Below, piece after piece: positions 1 through 9,019 of a stretch of 64,000 bases of DNA. The notes beneath the pieces were generated by a model. That model ran no database searches. It was not told the DNA's origin and worked only from the letters and a program-made list of their open reading frames with translations. Where the stretch lies: the NCBI GenBank assembly GCA_013359265.1, contig JABWCD010000002.1, forward strand, positions 1 to 64,000, in the 5' to 3' direction. Each line of letters opens with the position of its first letter. Position 1 is the stretch's first letter. The translations under genes were made by a program, and so were the position numbers. This DNA comes from Candidatus Hydrogenedentota bacterium. GTDB taxonomy: Bacteria > Hydrogenedentota > Hydrogenedentia > Hydrogenedentales > SLHB01.

Positions 1-2
1 TC

Positions 3-1256
3 GTGTTGGGGGAGTGGGGTGGCACCGCGCTCGGTACGTCGCCGGGCCTGATCACGTCGCTGCGTCGGCAGACCGCCCACGAGAACGTTACGGTGAGGCA
101 CTGGTGTGTGGCCGCGCTCCGGCGCTTCGGAAACCGCGCGGCGGCGGCCGTGCCCGAGTTAGTCGTCTGCCTGCGCGACGCCGACGACGGCGTGCGATCC
201 GTCGCCGCGCACGCGCTCGCCGAACTCGGTCGCAACGCGGAGAGCGCGATTCCGGCGCTGGTCGAAACGATTCACGATTCGAACGACGACGTGCGGCGCG
301 CGGCGATTTCCGCCATCGCGCGAATCGATCCCCACGGCCAACACGCCGTGTCGGAGATCGCGCGCGGACTGGACTCGTCGTCCGCGCGCGCGCGTATGCA
401 CGCCGCGGAGGCGCTGGGCGGATTGCGCATCGCTGCGTCTTCCGCCGCGCCCGCGTTGGTGACGTGCCTGCGCGACGACAATGCCGGCGTCCGCGTGAAG
501 GCCGTCGCCGCGCTGTCCCGCGTGCTTCCTGCGGAACAATATCTCCTCAATGCGCTTGGCGTCGCGCTGCACGACGCGGAAGAGGAAGTGCGCGTCGAGG
601 CGTTGAACTCGCTCGAACGATACGAACACGCCCCGCAAAACGTTGCGCCGCATCTCATCGCCGCGTTGCGCGACCGCGAGTCGAGCGTGCGTTTTCGCGC
701 GATCGAACTCTTGCAGAAATTCGCGCCGGACCTTGGGCCGATGATTCCCGCGGTCAGCGTGGCCATCGGCAATTGCCTGCGCGATCCGTCCGAACTGGTG
801 CAGATGCGCGCCGTGCGCGCCAGCGGAATGATCGCGCATTGGACGCACCGCGCCGATCCGCGCCTCGTGAACGCGCTCTACGATTCCGAGGCTACGGTCC
901 GCCTTGCCGCGACGCTCGCGCTCGCGCGGTCGCACAACGATCCCTCGGCCGTTGACGCGCTCCGGTTCCGGCTCGCGGACGATCACGCCGAAGTGCGCGT
1001 GGCCGCGTGCCGCGCGTTGATCGAGTGCGGCGAATCGGCGAGCGTCGTCATTCCCACGCTCATTCACGAACTCTCGGACTCGAACCCCGCCGTGCAGCTC
1101 GATGCGATCGCCGCGTTCGACCTGTTGGGAGAGAGGGCGCGTCCCGCGCTGGATGCGTTACGCGCGAAGACTGTCGACAGCAACCCGGACGTGCGTGCCG
1201 CGGCGGCACGCGTCGTATCGAAGATTGCTGAAAGGGACTCAATCGAGCGCCAGTGA
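3..1256 (+). CDS. HEAT-repeat protein, 5' end outside window
   Basis: The reading frame is open from the first bases of the window, so the true start may lie upstream; the GTG at base 3 is only the first possible start. The 417 visible residues are almost entirely tandem HEAT or PBS-lyase-type helical repeats of about 30-40 residues. Each has the pattern of alanine-rich helices joined by D-x-x-x-x-V-R turns (for example ADDGVRSVAAHALAELG and DDHAEVRVAACRALIECG). Such solenoids act as protein-protein scaffolds, and no catalytic domain is visible. The last 18 bases overlap the 3' end of the convergent gene at 1239-1883. The repeat identity is secure; the partner and cellular role are unknown. 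Confidence 0.85.
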   Translation: MLGEWGGTALGTSPGLITSLRRQTAHENVTVRHWCVAALRRFGNRAAAAVPELVVCLRDADDGVRSVAAHALAELGRNAESAIPALVETIHDSNDDVRRAAISAIARIDPHGQHAVSEIARGLDSSSARARMHAAEALGGLRIAASSAAPALVTCLRDDNAGVRVKAVAALSRVLPAEQYLLNALGVALHDAEEEVRVEALNSLERYEHAPQNVAPHLIAALRDRESSVRFRAIELLQKFAPDLGPMIPAVSVAIGNCLRDPSELVQMRAVRASGMIAHWTHRADPRLVNALYDSEATVRLAATLALARSHNDPSAVDALRFRLADDHAEVRVAACRALIECGESASVVIPTLIHELSDSNPAVQLDAIAAFDLLGERARPALDALRAKTVDSNPDVRAAAARVVSKIAERDSIERQ

Positions 1257-1883
1257 TAGCTTCGTTTCCGATCCCGCCCGAATCTCGACGACTTTGTGCG
1301 TGTAACGAAACTCGCGTTCACCGCTCTCATCGAACCGCTCCGAGAGCGCCAAGATGGTGTACTCGCCCGGCTCCAGTCCACGCATGGTGAACGTGCCTTC
1401 GTTCGTGAAGCGCGCCTCCCCATCGGCTATGCCGCCGTAGTCGTACAGGTCGTCTTCGGTCACGTTGGCAAAATTGAGCTTGCCCTTCATCGCGAACACG
1501 CCGCCTGACTCGCCTTCACGCAGGCCGGTAACGGACCCCGAGAGTGTGCCAGCCGTTGCTTTCGCCGGCGTATCGGCACGCGTTGCCGGCGCCTTGCGCA
1601 GTTGTTTCGTGATCGCTTCCGCGAAGTCGGCGGGCTTTCGCGAAGCAACCGGCTCCAACGGCGAACGCACGGCCGGAACGGACGTCCGGCTCCCCTCGGG
1701 CGTGAGCGACCGGCGCTCATCGTTGCCGGATTCGGGTTGGGGTAGTTGAGCCCGGCCGGAGTTCCGCGCCGCCGCACCCGACTGTTCGGGCTGCGCCGGC
1801 GCAGTGCGCAGGTAAAGCACAATCGCGGCAAATATCGCGATCGCTACTGCGACGACTACCGCGCGCCCAAACGAGTTTCGCAT
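1239..1883 (-). CDS. membrane-anchored protein with carboxypeptidase-regulatory-like fold
   Basis: 214 residues. An N-terminal hydrophobic helix (about residues 8-25) is an uncleaved anchor or signal. A low-complexity Pro/Ser/Arg-rich linker follows (about 30-110). The C-terminal beta-sandwich has the signature of carboxypeptidase-regulatory-like or prealbumin-like domains: GSVTG near the start, FTMRGLEPGEYTILAL in the middle and a terminal VVEIRAGSETKLSL strand. These domains are usually binding or stability modules on exported proteins, and no enzyme domain is present. The next gene on this strand (2033-2746) carries the same GLDPGEYEITAY-type motif, so the two may be related. It overlaps the HEAT gene tail by 18 bp in convergent orientation. 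Confidence 0.65.
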   Translation of the reverse strand: MRNSFGRAVVVAVAIAIFAAIVLYLRTAPAQPEQSGAAARNSGRAQLPQPESGNDERRSLTPEGSRTSVPAVRSPLEPVASRKPADFAEAITKQLRKAPATRADTPAKATAGTLSGSVTGLREGESGGVFAMKGKLNFANVTEDDLYDYGGIADGEARFTNEGTFTMRGLEPGEYTILALSERFDESGEREFRYTHKVVEIRAGSETKLSLALD

Positions 1884-1966
1884 CGCGCCTTTCTCGACCG
1901 TTCGCCACTGTGGCCGACAACGGCTCTCTACCTGTTACGATGACATCAAGCGCCACTTTCGATCAC

Positions 1967-2006
1967 AAAAAAATGCCGCCCCGGGACGAATCGAGCGTCC
2001 CGGGGC
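1967..2006 (-). terminator. rho-independent terminator of the cupredoxin-like gene
   Basis: Reading the minus strand, an 11-bp perfect GC-rich stem (GCCCCGGGACG paired with CGTCCCGGGGC) with a 7-nt loop is followed four bases later by seven T residues. It lies 26 bp beyond the stop codon of the gene ending at 2033. The stem and T-run are directly visible; this is the clearest intrinsic terminator in the window. Confidence 0.93.
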
Positions 2007-2032
2007 GCGTTCACAATTGGAAATACGCAGCG

Positions 2033-2746
2033 CTATTTTCTCGCCGGACGGCTGAACGTGAAGTCCTGCGTCGCGCCGCCTTCGGCCACTTTCACCGTGG
2101 CAGACTGCTTGCCCAGCCGCTCGTGGTATGCCGTGATCTCGTACTCGCCGGGATCGAGACCATCGATCGAGTACACGCCGTCCTCCTTCGTCACCGCGAA
2201 GAACGGATGCGCAACCACGGCGCAGTATGCGCCCATCCACGGATGAATGTCGCACTTGAACTGGAACGGCGCTTCCGCCTTGTCGAAGGTCACTTCCATT
2301 TCTTTCAAATTCGCTGGCATCGCAACGTTGTTCGGCTTGTTGGTTTTCGGCAGGTAGTTCACGTTGTGCAGAATTCCGTCGGGGTTCAGAATCTTCAGCT
2401 TCTGCCCGACGCGAATCGCGAACATGTGCGGCGCGTACCGGCAGCCTTCCTGCGTGAGCACGATCGGGTCCGTGGGAACCGGATAGTCCTTCGCGGGCAC
2501 GCCCTTGGTCACTTCGACGTAGATGTTGCCGAGCGTCTGCCCGGGACCCATCACAAGCACTTCGTTCACGATCGGTTTGTCCTTGTGCATCGCGTGGCAC
2601 TCGGGGACCGCGCTCGTGTCGATGGGTTTCATTTCCGGCGCCTCGCCCTCGAACTTGATGGTGCCCGTGATCGCGCCCGCATGCGCCGACACCGCCGCAC
2701 CCAATGCGACCACGCCCGCGGCGATCGCGTGTTTGAATCGAATCAT
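2033..2746 (-). CDS. exported cupredoxin-like protein with carboxypeptidase-regulatory-like tail
   Basis: 237 residues from the ATG at 2746, chosen because it starts a clean signal peptide (MIRFKHAIAAGVVALGAAVSAHA) and has AAGGAG about 10 nt upstream; an in-frame start 45 bp further out has neither. The mature protein has a cupredoxin-like domain with plausible type-1 copper ligands: a His in GILHNVNY and the C-x2-H-x2-M of KCDIHPWMGAY. The tail is the GLDPGEYEITAYHERLG beta-sandwich typical of 'methylamine utilization protein'-annotated homologues in planctomycetes. Likely a periplasmic copper or electron-transfer protein. Electron transfer is inferred from the ligand set, not shown. Terminated by the hairpin at 1967-2006. 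Confidence 0.75.
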   Translation of the reverse strand: MIRFKHAIAAGVVALGAAVSAHAGAITGTIKFEGEAPEMKPIDTSAVPECHAMHKDKPIVNEVLVMGPGQTLGNIYVEVTKGVPAKDYPVPTDPIVLTQEGCRYAPHMFAIRVGQKLKILNPDGILHNVNYLPKTNKPNNVAMPANLKEMEVTFDKAEAPFQFKCDIHPWMGAYCAVVAHPFFAVTKEDGVYSIDGLDPGEYEITAYHERLGKQSATVKVAEGGATQDFTFSRPARK

Positions 2747-2907
2747 GATCGTCAATCTCCTTAGAACTAATGCAGCCTGGGGCAAACACAAAGCGACATG
2801 CTAACAAACCCCGGGGCGCACCGGCAATGGGCCGGAATACGGCATGCGCTGGAATACGGCGCGGCGCCGAGGAGGAGATTCAAAGGAGGGACAGGAGAGA
2901 GCGAAAT

Positions 2908-2934
2908 ACGACCTATGGGACGTATAGGTCCTAT
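2908..2934 (+). repeat. nonanucleotide array, three units, upstream of the four-helix-bundle gene
   Basis: Three 9-nt units (ACGACCTAT, GGGACGTAT, AGGTCCTAT) related to the consensus GGGACCTAT. They lie about 70 bp before the ATG at 3004, are in frame with that gene and would read T-T-Y-G-T-Y-R-S-Y. Related units occur inside the gene at 3361-3387 and as a seven-unit intergenic array at 22217-22279. Confidence 0.8.
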
Positions 2935-3003
2935 GCGAGGGCCACCGTGTTCCTGTATGATTGGCTTACTTGTTCTAGGCCAAGTCATTGGGAAGCCGTA
3001 CTG

Positions 3004-3567
3004 ATGGCCGAATCCTTTATTCCGCCGCATGGTGGCTATGAAAGTCTGCTTTCATATCAGAAGGCGTTGGTCGTCTACCAAGGCACCGTTCGATTTTGCC
3101 AGCGGTTTATCGACAAACGCGACCGCACCCACGATCAAATGGTTCAAGCGGCGCGCTCCGGCAAACAAAATATCGTCGAGGGAACGCAGATTTCGGGAAC
3201 GTCAAAAGAAGCCGAAATTAAGCTCTTGAATGTAGCCCGCGCTAGTTTGGAGGAGCTTCTTGAAGACTACAAGGATTTCTTGCGTACGCGCAATCTTCCG
3301 TTATGGGACAAGTCGAGCCGTGAAGCGTCGTTCGTGCGGAAAATTGGGGCAAACAAACATACAACCTATGAGTCCTATCGGAGCTATATAGACACGCGTC
3401 CGGCCGAAGTAGTCGCCAACATCCTGATCTGCGTCATTCACCAGGCCAACTATCTCCTCGATCGACAACTCCGCCACCTCGAATCGGCCTTCCTCAAGGA
3501 AGGCGGCCTCCGCGAACGCATGACCCGTGCGCGTCTCGCCGAACGCGATCGACAGACACGCAAGTAG
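3004..3567 (+). CDS. four-helix-bundle protein (S23/IVP-like, 'suffix' type)
   Basis: 187 residues from ATG 3004; the frame is open back to 2770, but MAESFIPPHGGYESLLSYQKA matches how this family begins. The core motifs THDQMVQAARSGKQNIVEG, TSKEAEIKLLNVARASLEELLEDYKDFL and NILICVIHQANYLLDRQLRHLE are those of the 23S rRNA intervening-sequence-protein / four-helix-bundle family, in the variant with an extra C-terminal 'suffix'. Between helices 3 and 4 (about residues 120-128) sits a T-T-Y-E-S-Y-R-S-Y stretch encoded by three 9-nt repeat units. The biological function of the family is not established; a relative (Avd) is an accessory protein of diversity-generating retroelements. No reverse transcriptase is present here. 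The gene looks less GC-rich than its neighbours. Confidence 0.85.
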   Translation: MAESFIPPHGGYESLLSYQKALVVYQGTVRFCQRFIDKRDRTHDQMVQAARSGKQNIVEGTQISGTSKEAEIKLLNVARASLEELLEDYKDFLRTRNLPLWDKSSREASFVRKIGANKHTTYESYRSYIDTRPAEVVANILICVIHQANYLLDRQLRHLESAFLKEGGLRERMTRARLAERDRQTRK

Positions 3568-3698
3568 CGCCTCCGCCGTCCGCTCGCCCATACTTTCCGT
3601 ACACTCTGTTCCTCCCTTGGGTCCTTTTCGTCCCTTCCCTTGCATTACGCCTTCCGTCATCGCAATACTTTCCGCTTCAAACCCGAAAGGATATTCTC

Positions 3699-6683
3699 GT
3701 GCGTCATACTCTCGTCTGCGCTGCCTTTCTGATGGCAATAACCGCCGTCGCCCAAGACCCCGCCGAACACGACAGCATCGACCGCGACTACAGCTCCGAG
3801 CTACCGCGCATCGCGCCGACCGAGCCCAAGGACGCGGCCGGCGCCTTCGAAGTGAAGCCGGGATTTAGGATGGAACTCATCGCCGCGGAACCGCTGGTGC
3901 GCGATCCCATTGCCGTTGCGTTCGACGAAGATGGCCGAGCATACGTCGTCGAAATGTGCGGCTACTCGGAAGAGCGAGACGAAGATATCAGCGCCATCGC
4001 GTTGCTCGAAGACACCGACGGCGATGGCAAGTTCGACAAGCGTTACGACTTTCTCACCGGCCTTAAATGGCCGACGGCCGTCGCCTGTTACGGCGGCGGA
4101 GTTTTTATTGGTATTCCGCCCGATCTGATCTACTGCAAGGACACGAACGGCGACGGCGCCGCCGACATCAACGAAACCGTCTACACAGGCTTCAACTGGA
4201 ACAACGTGCAAGGCATGATGAACACGTTTCTCTGGGGGCCGGATGGCCGCATCCACGCGTCCGCCAGCAGCACCGGCGCCGAGGCGCGGCTCGCGAACGA
4301 TCCGAAGGCGCCCGTCCTGTCGCTTCGCGGGCGTGACTTTGCGTGGGACCCGAAGACGCGCGCGATGTTCGCGGAAAGCGGCGGCGCGCAGTACGGCATG
4401 AGCTACGACGATTGGGGCCGCAAATTCGTCTGTCACAACAGCTACCACATCCAACTCGTGCTATTTGAAGATCGCTACACCGCGCGGAACCCCTATCTCT
4501 CCGCGCCGAACCCTCGCGTCGACATTCCCGTGGATGGTCCGGCGGCGGACGTGTTTCGCATCAGCCCGGTCGAACCGTGGCGCATCGTCCGCACGCGGCT
4601 GCGCGTGAAAGGCATTACACCCGGCATCGTCGAAGGCGGCGGCACGCCCGCGGGCTACTTCACGAGCGCGACGGGAATTACGATCTATCGCGGCGACGCA
4701 TGGCCCGACGAGTACCGCAATAACGCGTTCATCGGCGACGTGGGCAGCAACCTTGTTCACCGCAAAGTAATGGACCCCGACGGCGTCAGCTTGAAGGCCC
4801 ACCGCCCCGCGGGCGAGGAGAAAACCGAGTTTGTGCGCTCGACGGACATCTGGTTCCGTCCCGTGCAGTTCGCGAACGGACCGGACGGCAACCTCATCGT
4901 GCTCGACATGTACCGCGAGTACATCGAACATCCCGCGAGCTTGCCGCCGGTGATCAAGAAACATCTTGACCTCACCAGCGGACGCGACCGCGGCCGTTTA
5001 TGGCGCATCGTGCCGGATGGCTTCACACAACCGGAGATACCGAAACTCGGCAAGGCGTCCACCGCGGACCTTGTGCCGCTGCTCGCGCACAAAAACGCGT
5101 GGCACTTCGAGACCGCAGCACGCCTTATCTGCGAGCGGCAGGACAAGAGCGTCGTGCCCGCGCTTGAAGACCTTGCGAAGAAATGCCCCGCCGAACTTGG
5201 ACGCAAGAACGCGCTTTATGCGTTGAGCACGCTTGGCGCGCTAACGCCCAAGCTGGTGCTGGATGGTTTGGGCGATTCGTCGCCGATGGTGCGCGCCAAT
5301 GCCGTGCGCCTCGCGGAGGCGTTCATCAAGGACGCAGAGGTGTTGGCAAAGCTCGTATCCATGACCGCGGACGACAACAACCTCGTGCGCTACCAACTCG
5401 CCTATACGTTGGGCGACGCGTTGCACGCGGACGCGTATGGCGCGCTGGTGGAACTCGCGAAGAAAGACGGCGCGGACAAGTGGGTGCATTTCGCGGTTCT
5501 GAGCTCGTCGTTCGAGGGATCGGCGAGCATGCTCGCAACGTTGCTTGCCGACGACGCATATCGCGCGAAGCCGGAAAGCGCGTCCATGCTCGCGTCGCTC
5601 GCGGAACAGGTCGGCGCGCGCGGGATCGATCTTGAGATTACGTCAACGCTTGCCGGCATCGACGCGCTGCCCGGCAACGAGTCGCCGCTCGCGCAGGCCC
5701 AGGTGCGCGCGCTCATGCAGGGATTGACCATTGGCGGTAAGAGTGCGCAGGCGAAGGACATTCTCGCGAAGTCGCAGAAGGCCCAGGCGCTGTTGGCACA
5801 ATCGCTCGAGAACGCGCGCAAGACCGCGCCGGATGCAAACGCGGACGTCGCCGCGCGCGTGGACGCCATTAAGACGCTCGGGTTCGACTCCTTCGAGCAG
5901 AACAAGGACGTATTGCCGCCGTTACTGAACGTGTTGCAGCCGGCGGAAGTGCAGCTTGCCGCGCTGGCAGGCCTGCGCAAGTTCGACGCCCCGGAGATCG
6001 CCGCAATCCTCGTCGCAGGGTGGAACGATTTCAGCCCGCAAGTCCGCGCGCAAACCATCGAGGCGCTGTTCTCGCGCAAGGCCTGGACGTTGAAGCTGCT
6101 CGACGCCATCGAGGCGCAGCAGATCAAAGCGAACCAGCTCGATTCGACGCGCATCCGCGCGCTGCAAACGAGCGCCGACCCCGACATCAAGGGCCGCGCG
6201 GAAAAACTGCTCGCGCAGTTCAACTACGGATCACGGCAGCACGTTGTCGATGCGTACCAGGAAGCGCTGCAATTGAGCGGCAACGTCGACGAAGGCAAAA
6301 AGATTTATCTCGACAACTGCTCGAAGTGCCACATGCTGCAAGGGAAGGGCTTTGCCGTTGGCCCCGATTTATCGACCGTCGCCAACGCGGGCGCGGAAAA
6401 AATCCTCATCAACGTGCTCGACCCCAACCGTGAAGTGAACCCGCAGTACATGAACTACACGATCGACACCTACGACCTCGAAACGCACAGCGGCGTCATC
6501 GCGTCCGAGTCCGCCACCAGCATCACCCTCAAACGCGCCAACGGCGAAACCGACACCATCCTCCGCGTCAACATCGAGAACATCCGCAGCGACAACCTCT
6601 CGATCATGCCCGAAGGCTGGGAAGAAGCCATCAACAAACAGCAAATGGCCGACTTGATCGCATATCTGTCGTCGATCAAGTAG
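3699..6683 (+). CDS. PVC-type membrane-bound dehydrogenase with HEAT repeats and haem c
   Basis: 994 residues from a GTG start with GAAAGG 8 nt upstream and a signal peptide (about 1-18, ending ITAVAQ). Residues about 45-430 form the beta-propeller-like domain of the 'putative membrane-bound dehydrogenase' family, with calcium-binding-like loops DTDGDGKFD and DTNGDGAADINE. About 460-850 is an alpha-solenoid of HEAT-like repeats. The C-terminus is a haem-binding domain with one C-x2-C-H motif (C874-C877-H878, in NCSKCHM) followed by the family's GPDLSTVANAG and NPQYMNYT segments. Homologues are abundant in planctomycetes and Hydrogenedentes and are thought to be periplasmic oxidoreductases; the substrate is unknown. 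Confidence 0.85.
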   Translation: MRHTLVCAAFLMAITAVAQDPAEHDSIDRDYSSELPRIAPTEPKDAAGAFEVKPGFRMELIAAEPLVRDPIAVAFDEDGRAYVVEMCGYSEERDEDISAIALLEDTDGDGKFDKRYDFLTGLKWPTAVACYGGGVFIGIPPDLIYCKDTNGDGAADINETVYTGFNWNNVQGMMNTFLWGPDGRIHASASSTGAEARLANDPKAPVLSLRGRDFAWDPKTRAMFAESGGAQYGMSYDDWGRKFVCHNSYHIQLVLFEDRYTARNPYLSAPNPRVDIPVDGPAADVFRISPVEPWRIVRTRLRVKGITPGIVEGGGTPAGYFTSATGITIYRGDAWPDEYRNNAFIGDVGSNLVHRKVMDPDGVSLKAHRPAGEEKTEFVRSTDIWFRPVQFANGPDGNLIVLDMYREYIEHPASLPPVIKKHLDLTSGRDRGRLWRIVPDGFTQPEIPKLGKASTADLVPLLAHKNAWHFETAARLICERQDKSVVPALEDLAKKCPAELGRKNALYALSTLGALTPKLVLDGLGDSSPMVRANAVRLAEAFIKDAEVLAKLVSMTADDNNLVRYQLAYTLGDALHADAYGALVELAKKDGADKWVHFAVLSSSFEGSASMLATLLADDAYRAKPESASMLASLAEQVGARGIDLEITSTLAGIDALPGNESPLAQAQVRALMQGLTIGGKSAQAKDILAKSQKAQALLAQSLENARKTAPDANADVAARVDAIKTLGFDSFEQNKDVLPPLLNVLQPAEVQLAALAGLRKFDAPEIAAILVAGWNDFSPQVRAQTIEALFSRKAWTLKLLDAIEAQQIKANQLDSTRIRALQTSADPDIKGRAEKLLAQFNYGSRQHVVDAYQEALQLSGNVDEGKKIYLDNCSKCHMLQGKGFAVGPDLSTVANAGAEKILINVLDPNREVNPQYMNYTIDTYDLETHSGVIASESATSITLKRANGETDTILRVNIENIRSDNLSIMPEGWEEAINKQQMADLIAYLSSIK

Positions 6684-6744
6684 TGACGCATACGCACTAA
6701 TGCACGTGTCGCCAGTGGTCCCCGTCAATCGATTTTGTCGATGC

Positions 6745-6923
6745 TTGTAGCGCCCGGCTGAACCCTCCAAAGCCTTGGCGACGGTGGGTCCATCCCGGGC
6801 GGCATTCCACTGGTAGTTCATGCCGCTTTAATCTGCAAGTGATTGTAGCGCCCGGTCTCCGTGCCGGGCGGCATTTGTCTGCAAGTGATTGTAGCGCCCG
6901 GTCTCCGTGCCGGGCGGCATTTG
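6745..6923. repeat. REP-like palindromic repeat: one degenerate and two tandem 46-bp copies
   Basis: Copies at 6832-6877 and 6878-6923 are identical 46-mers; each contains the palindrome CGCCCGG-tctccgtg-CCGGGCG. A longer, diverged copy starts at about 6745 with the same TTGTAGCGCCCGG opening and CCCGGGCGGCATT ending. They lie in a 558-bp gene-free stretch (6684-7241) between the dehydrogenase gene and the convergent glycosyltransferase gene. Apart from a GAGGCAC direct repeat near 6950-6975 I see nothing else there; a 63-codon ORF at 6986 has no recognisable features. The palindromes could form hairpins at the end of either transcript, but neither has a T-run. Confidence 0.8.
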
Positions 6924-7241
6924 TCTACACGTCGGCGCCCTGTTTTTTGAGGCACACCTAACTTTAAGAGGCACGAACCACTAGTGTGGAGTTCAGCTTG
7001 ACCTCATGTCCTATCCAACACGCCACGATTTATAACCCTATCGGTACACGAAACTTAGCCCCGGTTTCGTCAACAGTGTACCCCTCGTCTTGCAAAAATG
7101 CTCGAGGCCGGGCAGCCCGCGATTTACATACGGATCGAACTTGCCTGTCAACTCAAAAGGGGGGTCGTTTCGCGTAGCGAAGTCGCGCCGAAAGTGCAAC
7201 ACGTTGGGCTAAGAGATGAGTGACATGTACGGGCGCACAAC

Positions 7242-8945
7242 TCAAGGCGCGGCGTTTCTGTGCCGGAGCACATACATCTGCCGCGTCTCGAACCCCAGCC
7301 AGGAGTAATACGGAACGGTCTCGAGAATGGCGTAGAAATCATGGTGCTTGGTGAGGTCCTCTGGCGACACACGATAGGTTTCGCCAATCACCCAAAACTT
7401 TTTGCGCTTAAACGTTTCGGGTTCGTCGCGCGTGCGGCGCAAGTACTCGCCGCTCGTGTACATGCCGTTGAATTCGAACCCGGCATTGATCTCGCTGTCG
7501 GGCGCCTGATATTTCGTGCGCAGGATGTCGATGGCCTGCCAGCGTGCCGTGTTCCAGGCCATGTAGTCTTGAAGGCCAATGACCGACCACGTGAAGAGCA
7601 TGGCGAGAAAAACGGAGACGGCGCATATCCGCGGGAGAGTCGGACGGTAGCCCAGGCCAAGCGATACGAGAACAGCGAATAGTGGAACGGCAGGCAATAT
7701 GTACCGATCGAAGTAGTTTGAAATGGTCAATGTGAATGGGGCGGCGAGAAGCATCAAACCGCCGATCAGCGGAAAGTACAACTGTGATCTTCGCAACGCG
7801 GGCTGGCGATGAGGTTTCAATCGGAGCCGGCGAATGATCGTGTCGACGCATACGGCGAACGCAGCGATTGCCGTAATCGCGATCGCAAACCATCCCAATC
7901 CGATTTGTACGGGGGCGAAATGAATTCCCATTTCCCAGCGGGATTTGAGAAAGGAAAACGGAACCGGCCCAATGCCAAAATCGCGAATAATGTTTGGCAT
8001 CCAGGGGATCATCCCAATTGCCATGTTCCCCGCGAAGAGGAACGCAAACCATATCCAGAATACTCGGTTCCAGGAAGGCATTAGGCGTCGACTGGACGGG
8101 TATCGCAGCCCTATCGCAATGCCAGCAGCGATTGGCACGAAAGACAAACCGATGTAACTTGCCAATGTTCCGGAAAGCTGCCCTATAGCAAGTAACGACG
8201 TGCTTATCGTGTCGGGGCGTGCAACGGTAACTTCAAGTTGTTCGTGCGTCGGTACGCTAATGAATGGAAGCGATATCAATACCGGCAGCCACAGTGTAAA
8301 GGGCAACGCCAGCCGCCAATTTAGCGCGTTTCGCAACGAACTTCGGCTTGTTATGGCGCCCGCCAATACGAAAGCAACGGGAAGCAACGCGCCCAATTGC
8401 CTGTTATAGAACGCCGCGATCGAGAACAGTGTACCCAACAGCAGGTTAGTTGTTGTCGGACGATGCAACGCCTTCACGTAGTAGTACGCGCCGATCATCG
8501 CAAACGCGCAGAAGGGCACGTCGGTCATGAAGGTGTAGGAGAGGTTGATGAAAAGCGGGTTGACGAAGACGGTGAGCGCGGCGAGAACGGCAGCGCGGTT
8601 GGACAGGCCGAGTTCGCGCGCGGTGAAGGCGGTGAAGCAGACGGTCACCCAGCCCATGAAAATGGTGGTGAGACGGAGAAGCGTGAAGCTGAACCCGAAC
8701 AGTTTTACGAGTGGCGCGGCGTAGAGCGTTTGCGTGAGGGCATAGGCGTTGCTGAAGGGCGAGAGCCCGAAGTGGCCGCGGTCCGCGAGGGCCTGCACCA
8801 TTTTCGCGTAGACCCAGTCGTCATTGAGCGGGAAGTCGCCGCGCGGGGATACGAGCAGCATGAGCGCGACGAACGGGACCGCCAGCCAAAGCGCGAGCTT
8901 CGCGCGGTTGCGCAGTTCGCGGCGGGTGCGTTCGGCGTCGGGCAT
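7242..8945 (-). CDS. GT39-type (PMT-like) polytopic membrane glycosyltransferase
   Basis: 567 residues, about ten or more hydrophobic helices. The first extracytoplasmic loop after TM1 contains DFPLNDDWVYAKMVQ, the position of the acidic catalytic motif of dolichyl-phosphate-mannose mannosyltransferase / ArnT-like enzymes (family GT39, GT-C fold). A C-terminal soluble segment (about 470-567) follows the last helix. Such enzymes move a sugar from a polyprenyl-phosphate donor to lipid or protein at the outer face of the inner membrane; donor and acceptor cannot be read from sequence. The gene stands alone, convergent with the upstream dehydrogenase gene and about 75 bp downstream of prs on the same strand. 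Its 3' half looks more AT-rich than neighbouring genes. Confidence 0.75.
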   Translation of the reverse strand: MPDAERTRRELRNRAKLALWLAVPFVALMLLVSPRGDFPLNDDWVYAKMVQALADRGHFGLSPFSNAYALTQTLYAAPLVKLFGFSFTLLRLTTIFMGWVTVCFTAFTARELGLSNRAAVLAALTVFVNPLFINLSYTFMTDVPFCAFAMIGAYYYVKALHRPTTTNLLLGTLFSIAAFYNRQLGALLPVAFVLAGAITSRSSLRNALNWRLALPFTLWLPVLISLPFISVPTHEQLEVTVARPDTISTSLLAIGQLSGTLASYIGLSFVPIAAGIAIGLRYPSSRRLMPSWNRVFWIWFAFLFAGNMAIGMIPWMPNIIRDFGIGPVPFSFLKSRWEMGIHFAPVQIGLGWFAIAITAIAAFAVCVDTIIRRLRLKPHRQPALRRSQLYFPLIGGLMLLAAPFTLTISNYFDRYILPAVPLFAVLVSLGLGYRPTLPRICAVSVFLAMLFTWSVIGLQDYMAWNTARWQAIDILRTKYQAPDSEINAGFEFNGMYTSGEYLRRTRDEPETFKRKKFWVIGETYRVSPEDLTKHHDFYAILETVPYYSWLGFETRQMYVLRHRNAAP

Positions 8946-9019
8946 GGCGCGAGGGTAGCACTACCGCGGGCGCAGACAAAACCGCCGGATATGCCGGCTA
9001 CGACAGTTCTTGAATTGCG

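Noticed and set aside
1910-2764. 284-codon plus-strand frame
   Set aside because: Antisense to the cupredoxin-like gene and its terminator.
3004-3567. Diversity-generating retroelement
   Set aside because: The four-helix-bundle protein is related to Avd, but no reverse transcriptase or template/variable repeat pair was found.
6832-6923. 46-bp tandem repeat as CRISPR
   Set aside because: Only two adjacent identical units without spacers; palindromic core typical of REP elements.
6986-7177. 63-codon open frame in the 6.7-7.2 kb gap
   Set aside because: No ribosome site, no domain, no hydrophobic pattern; likely chance.
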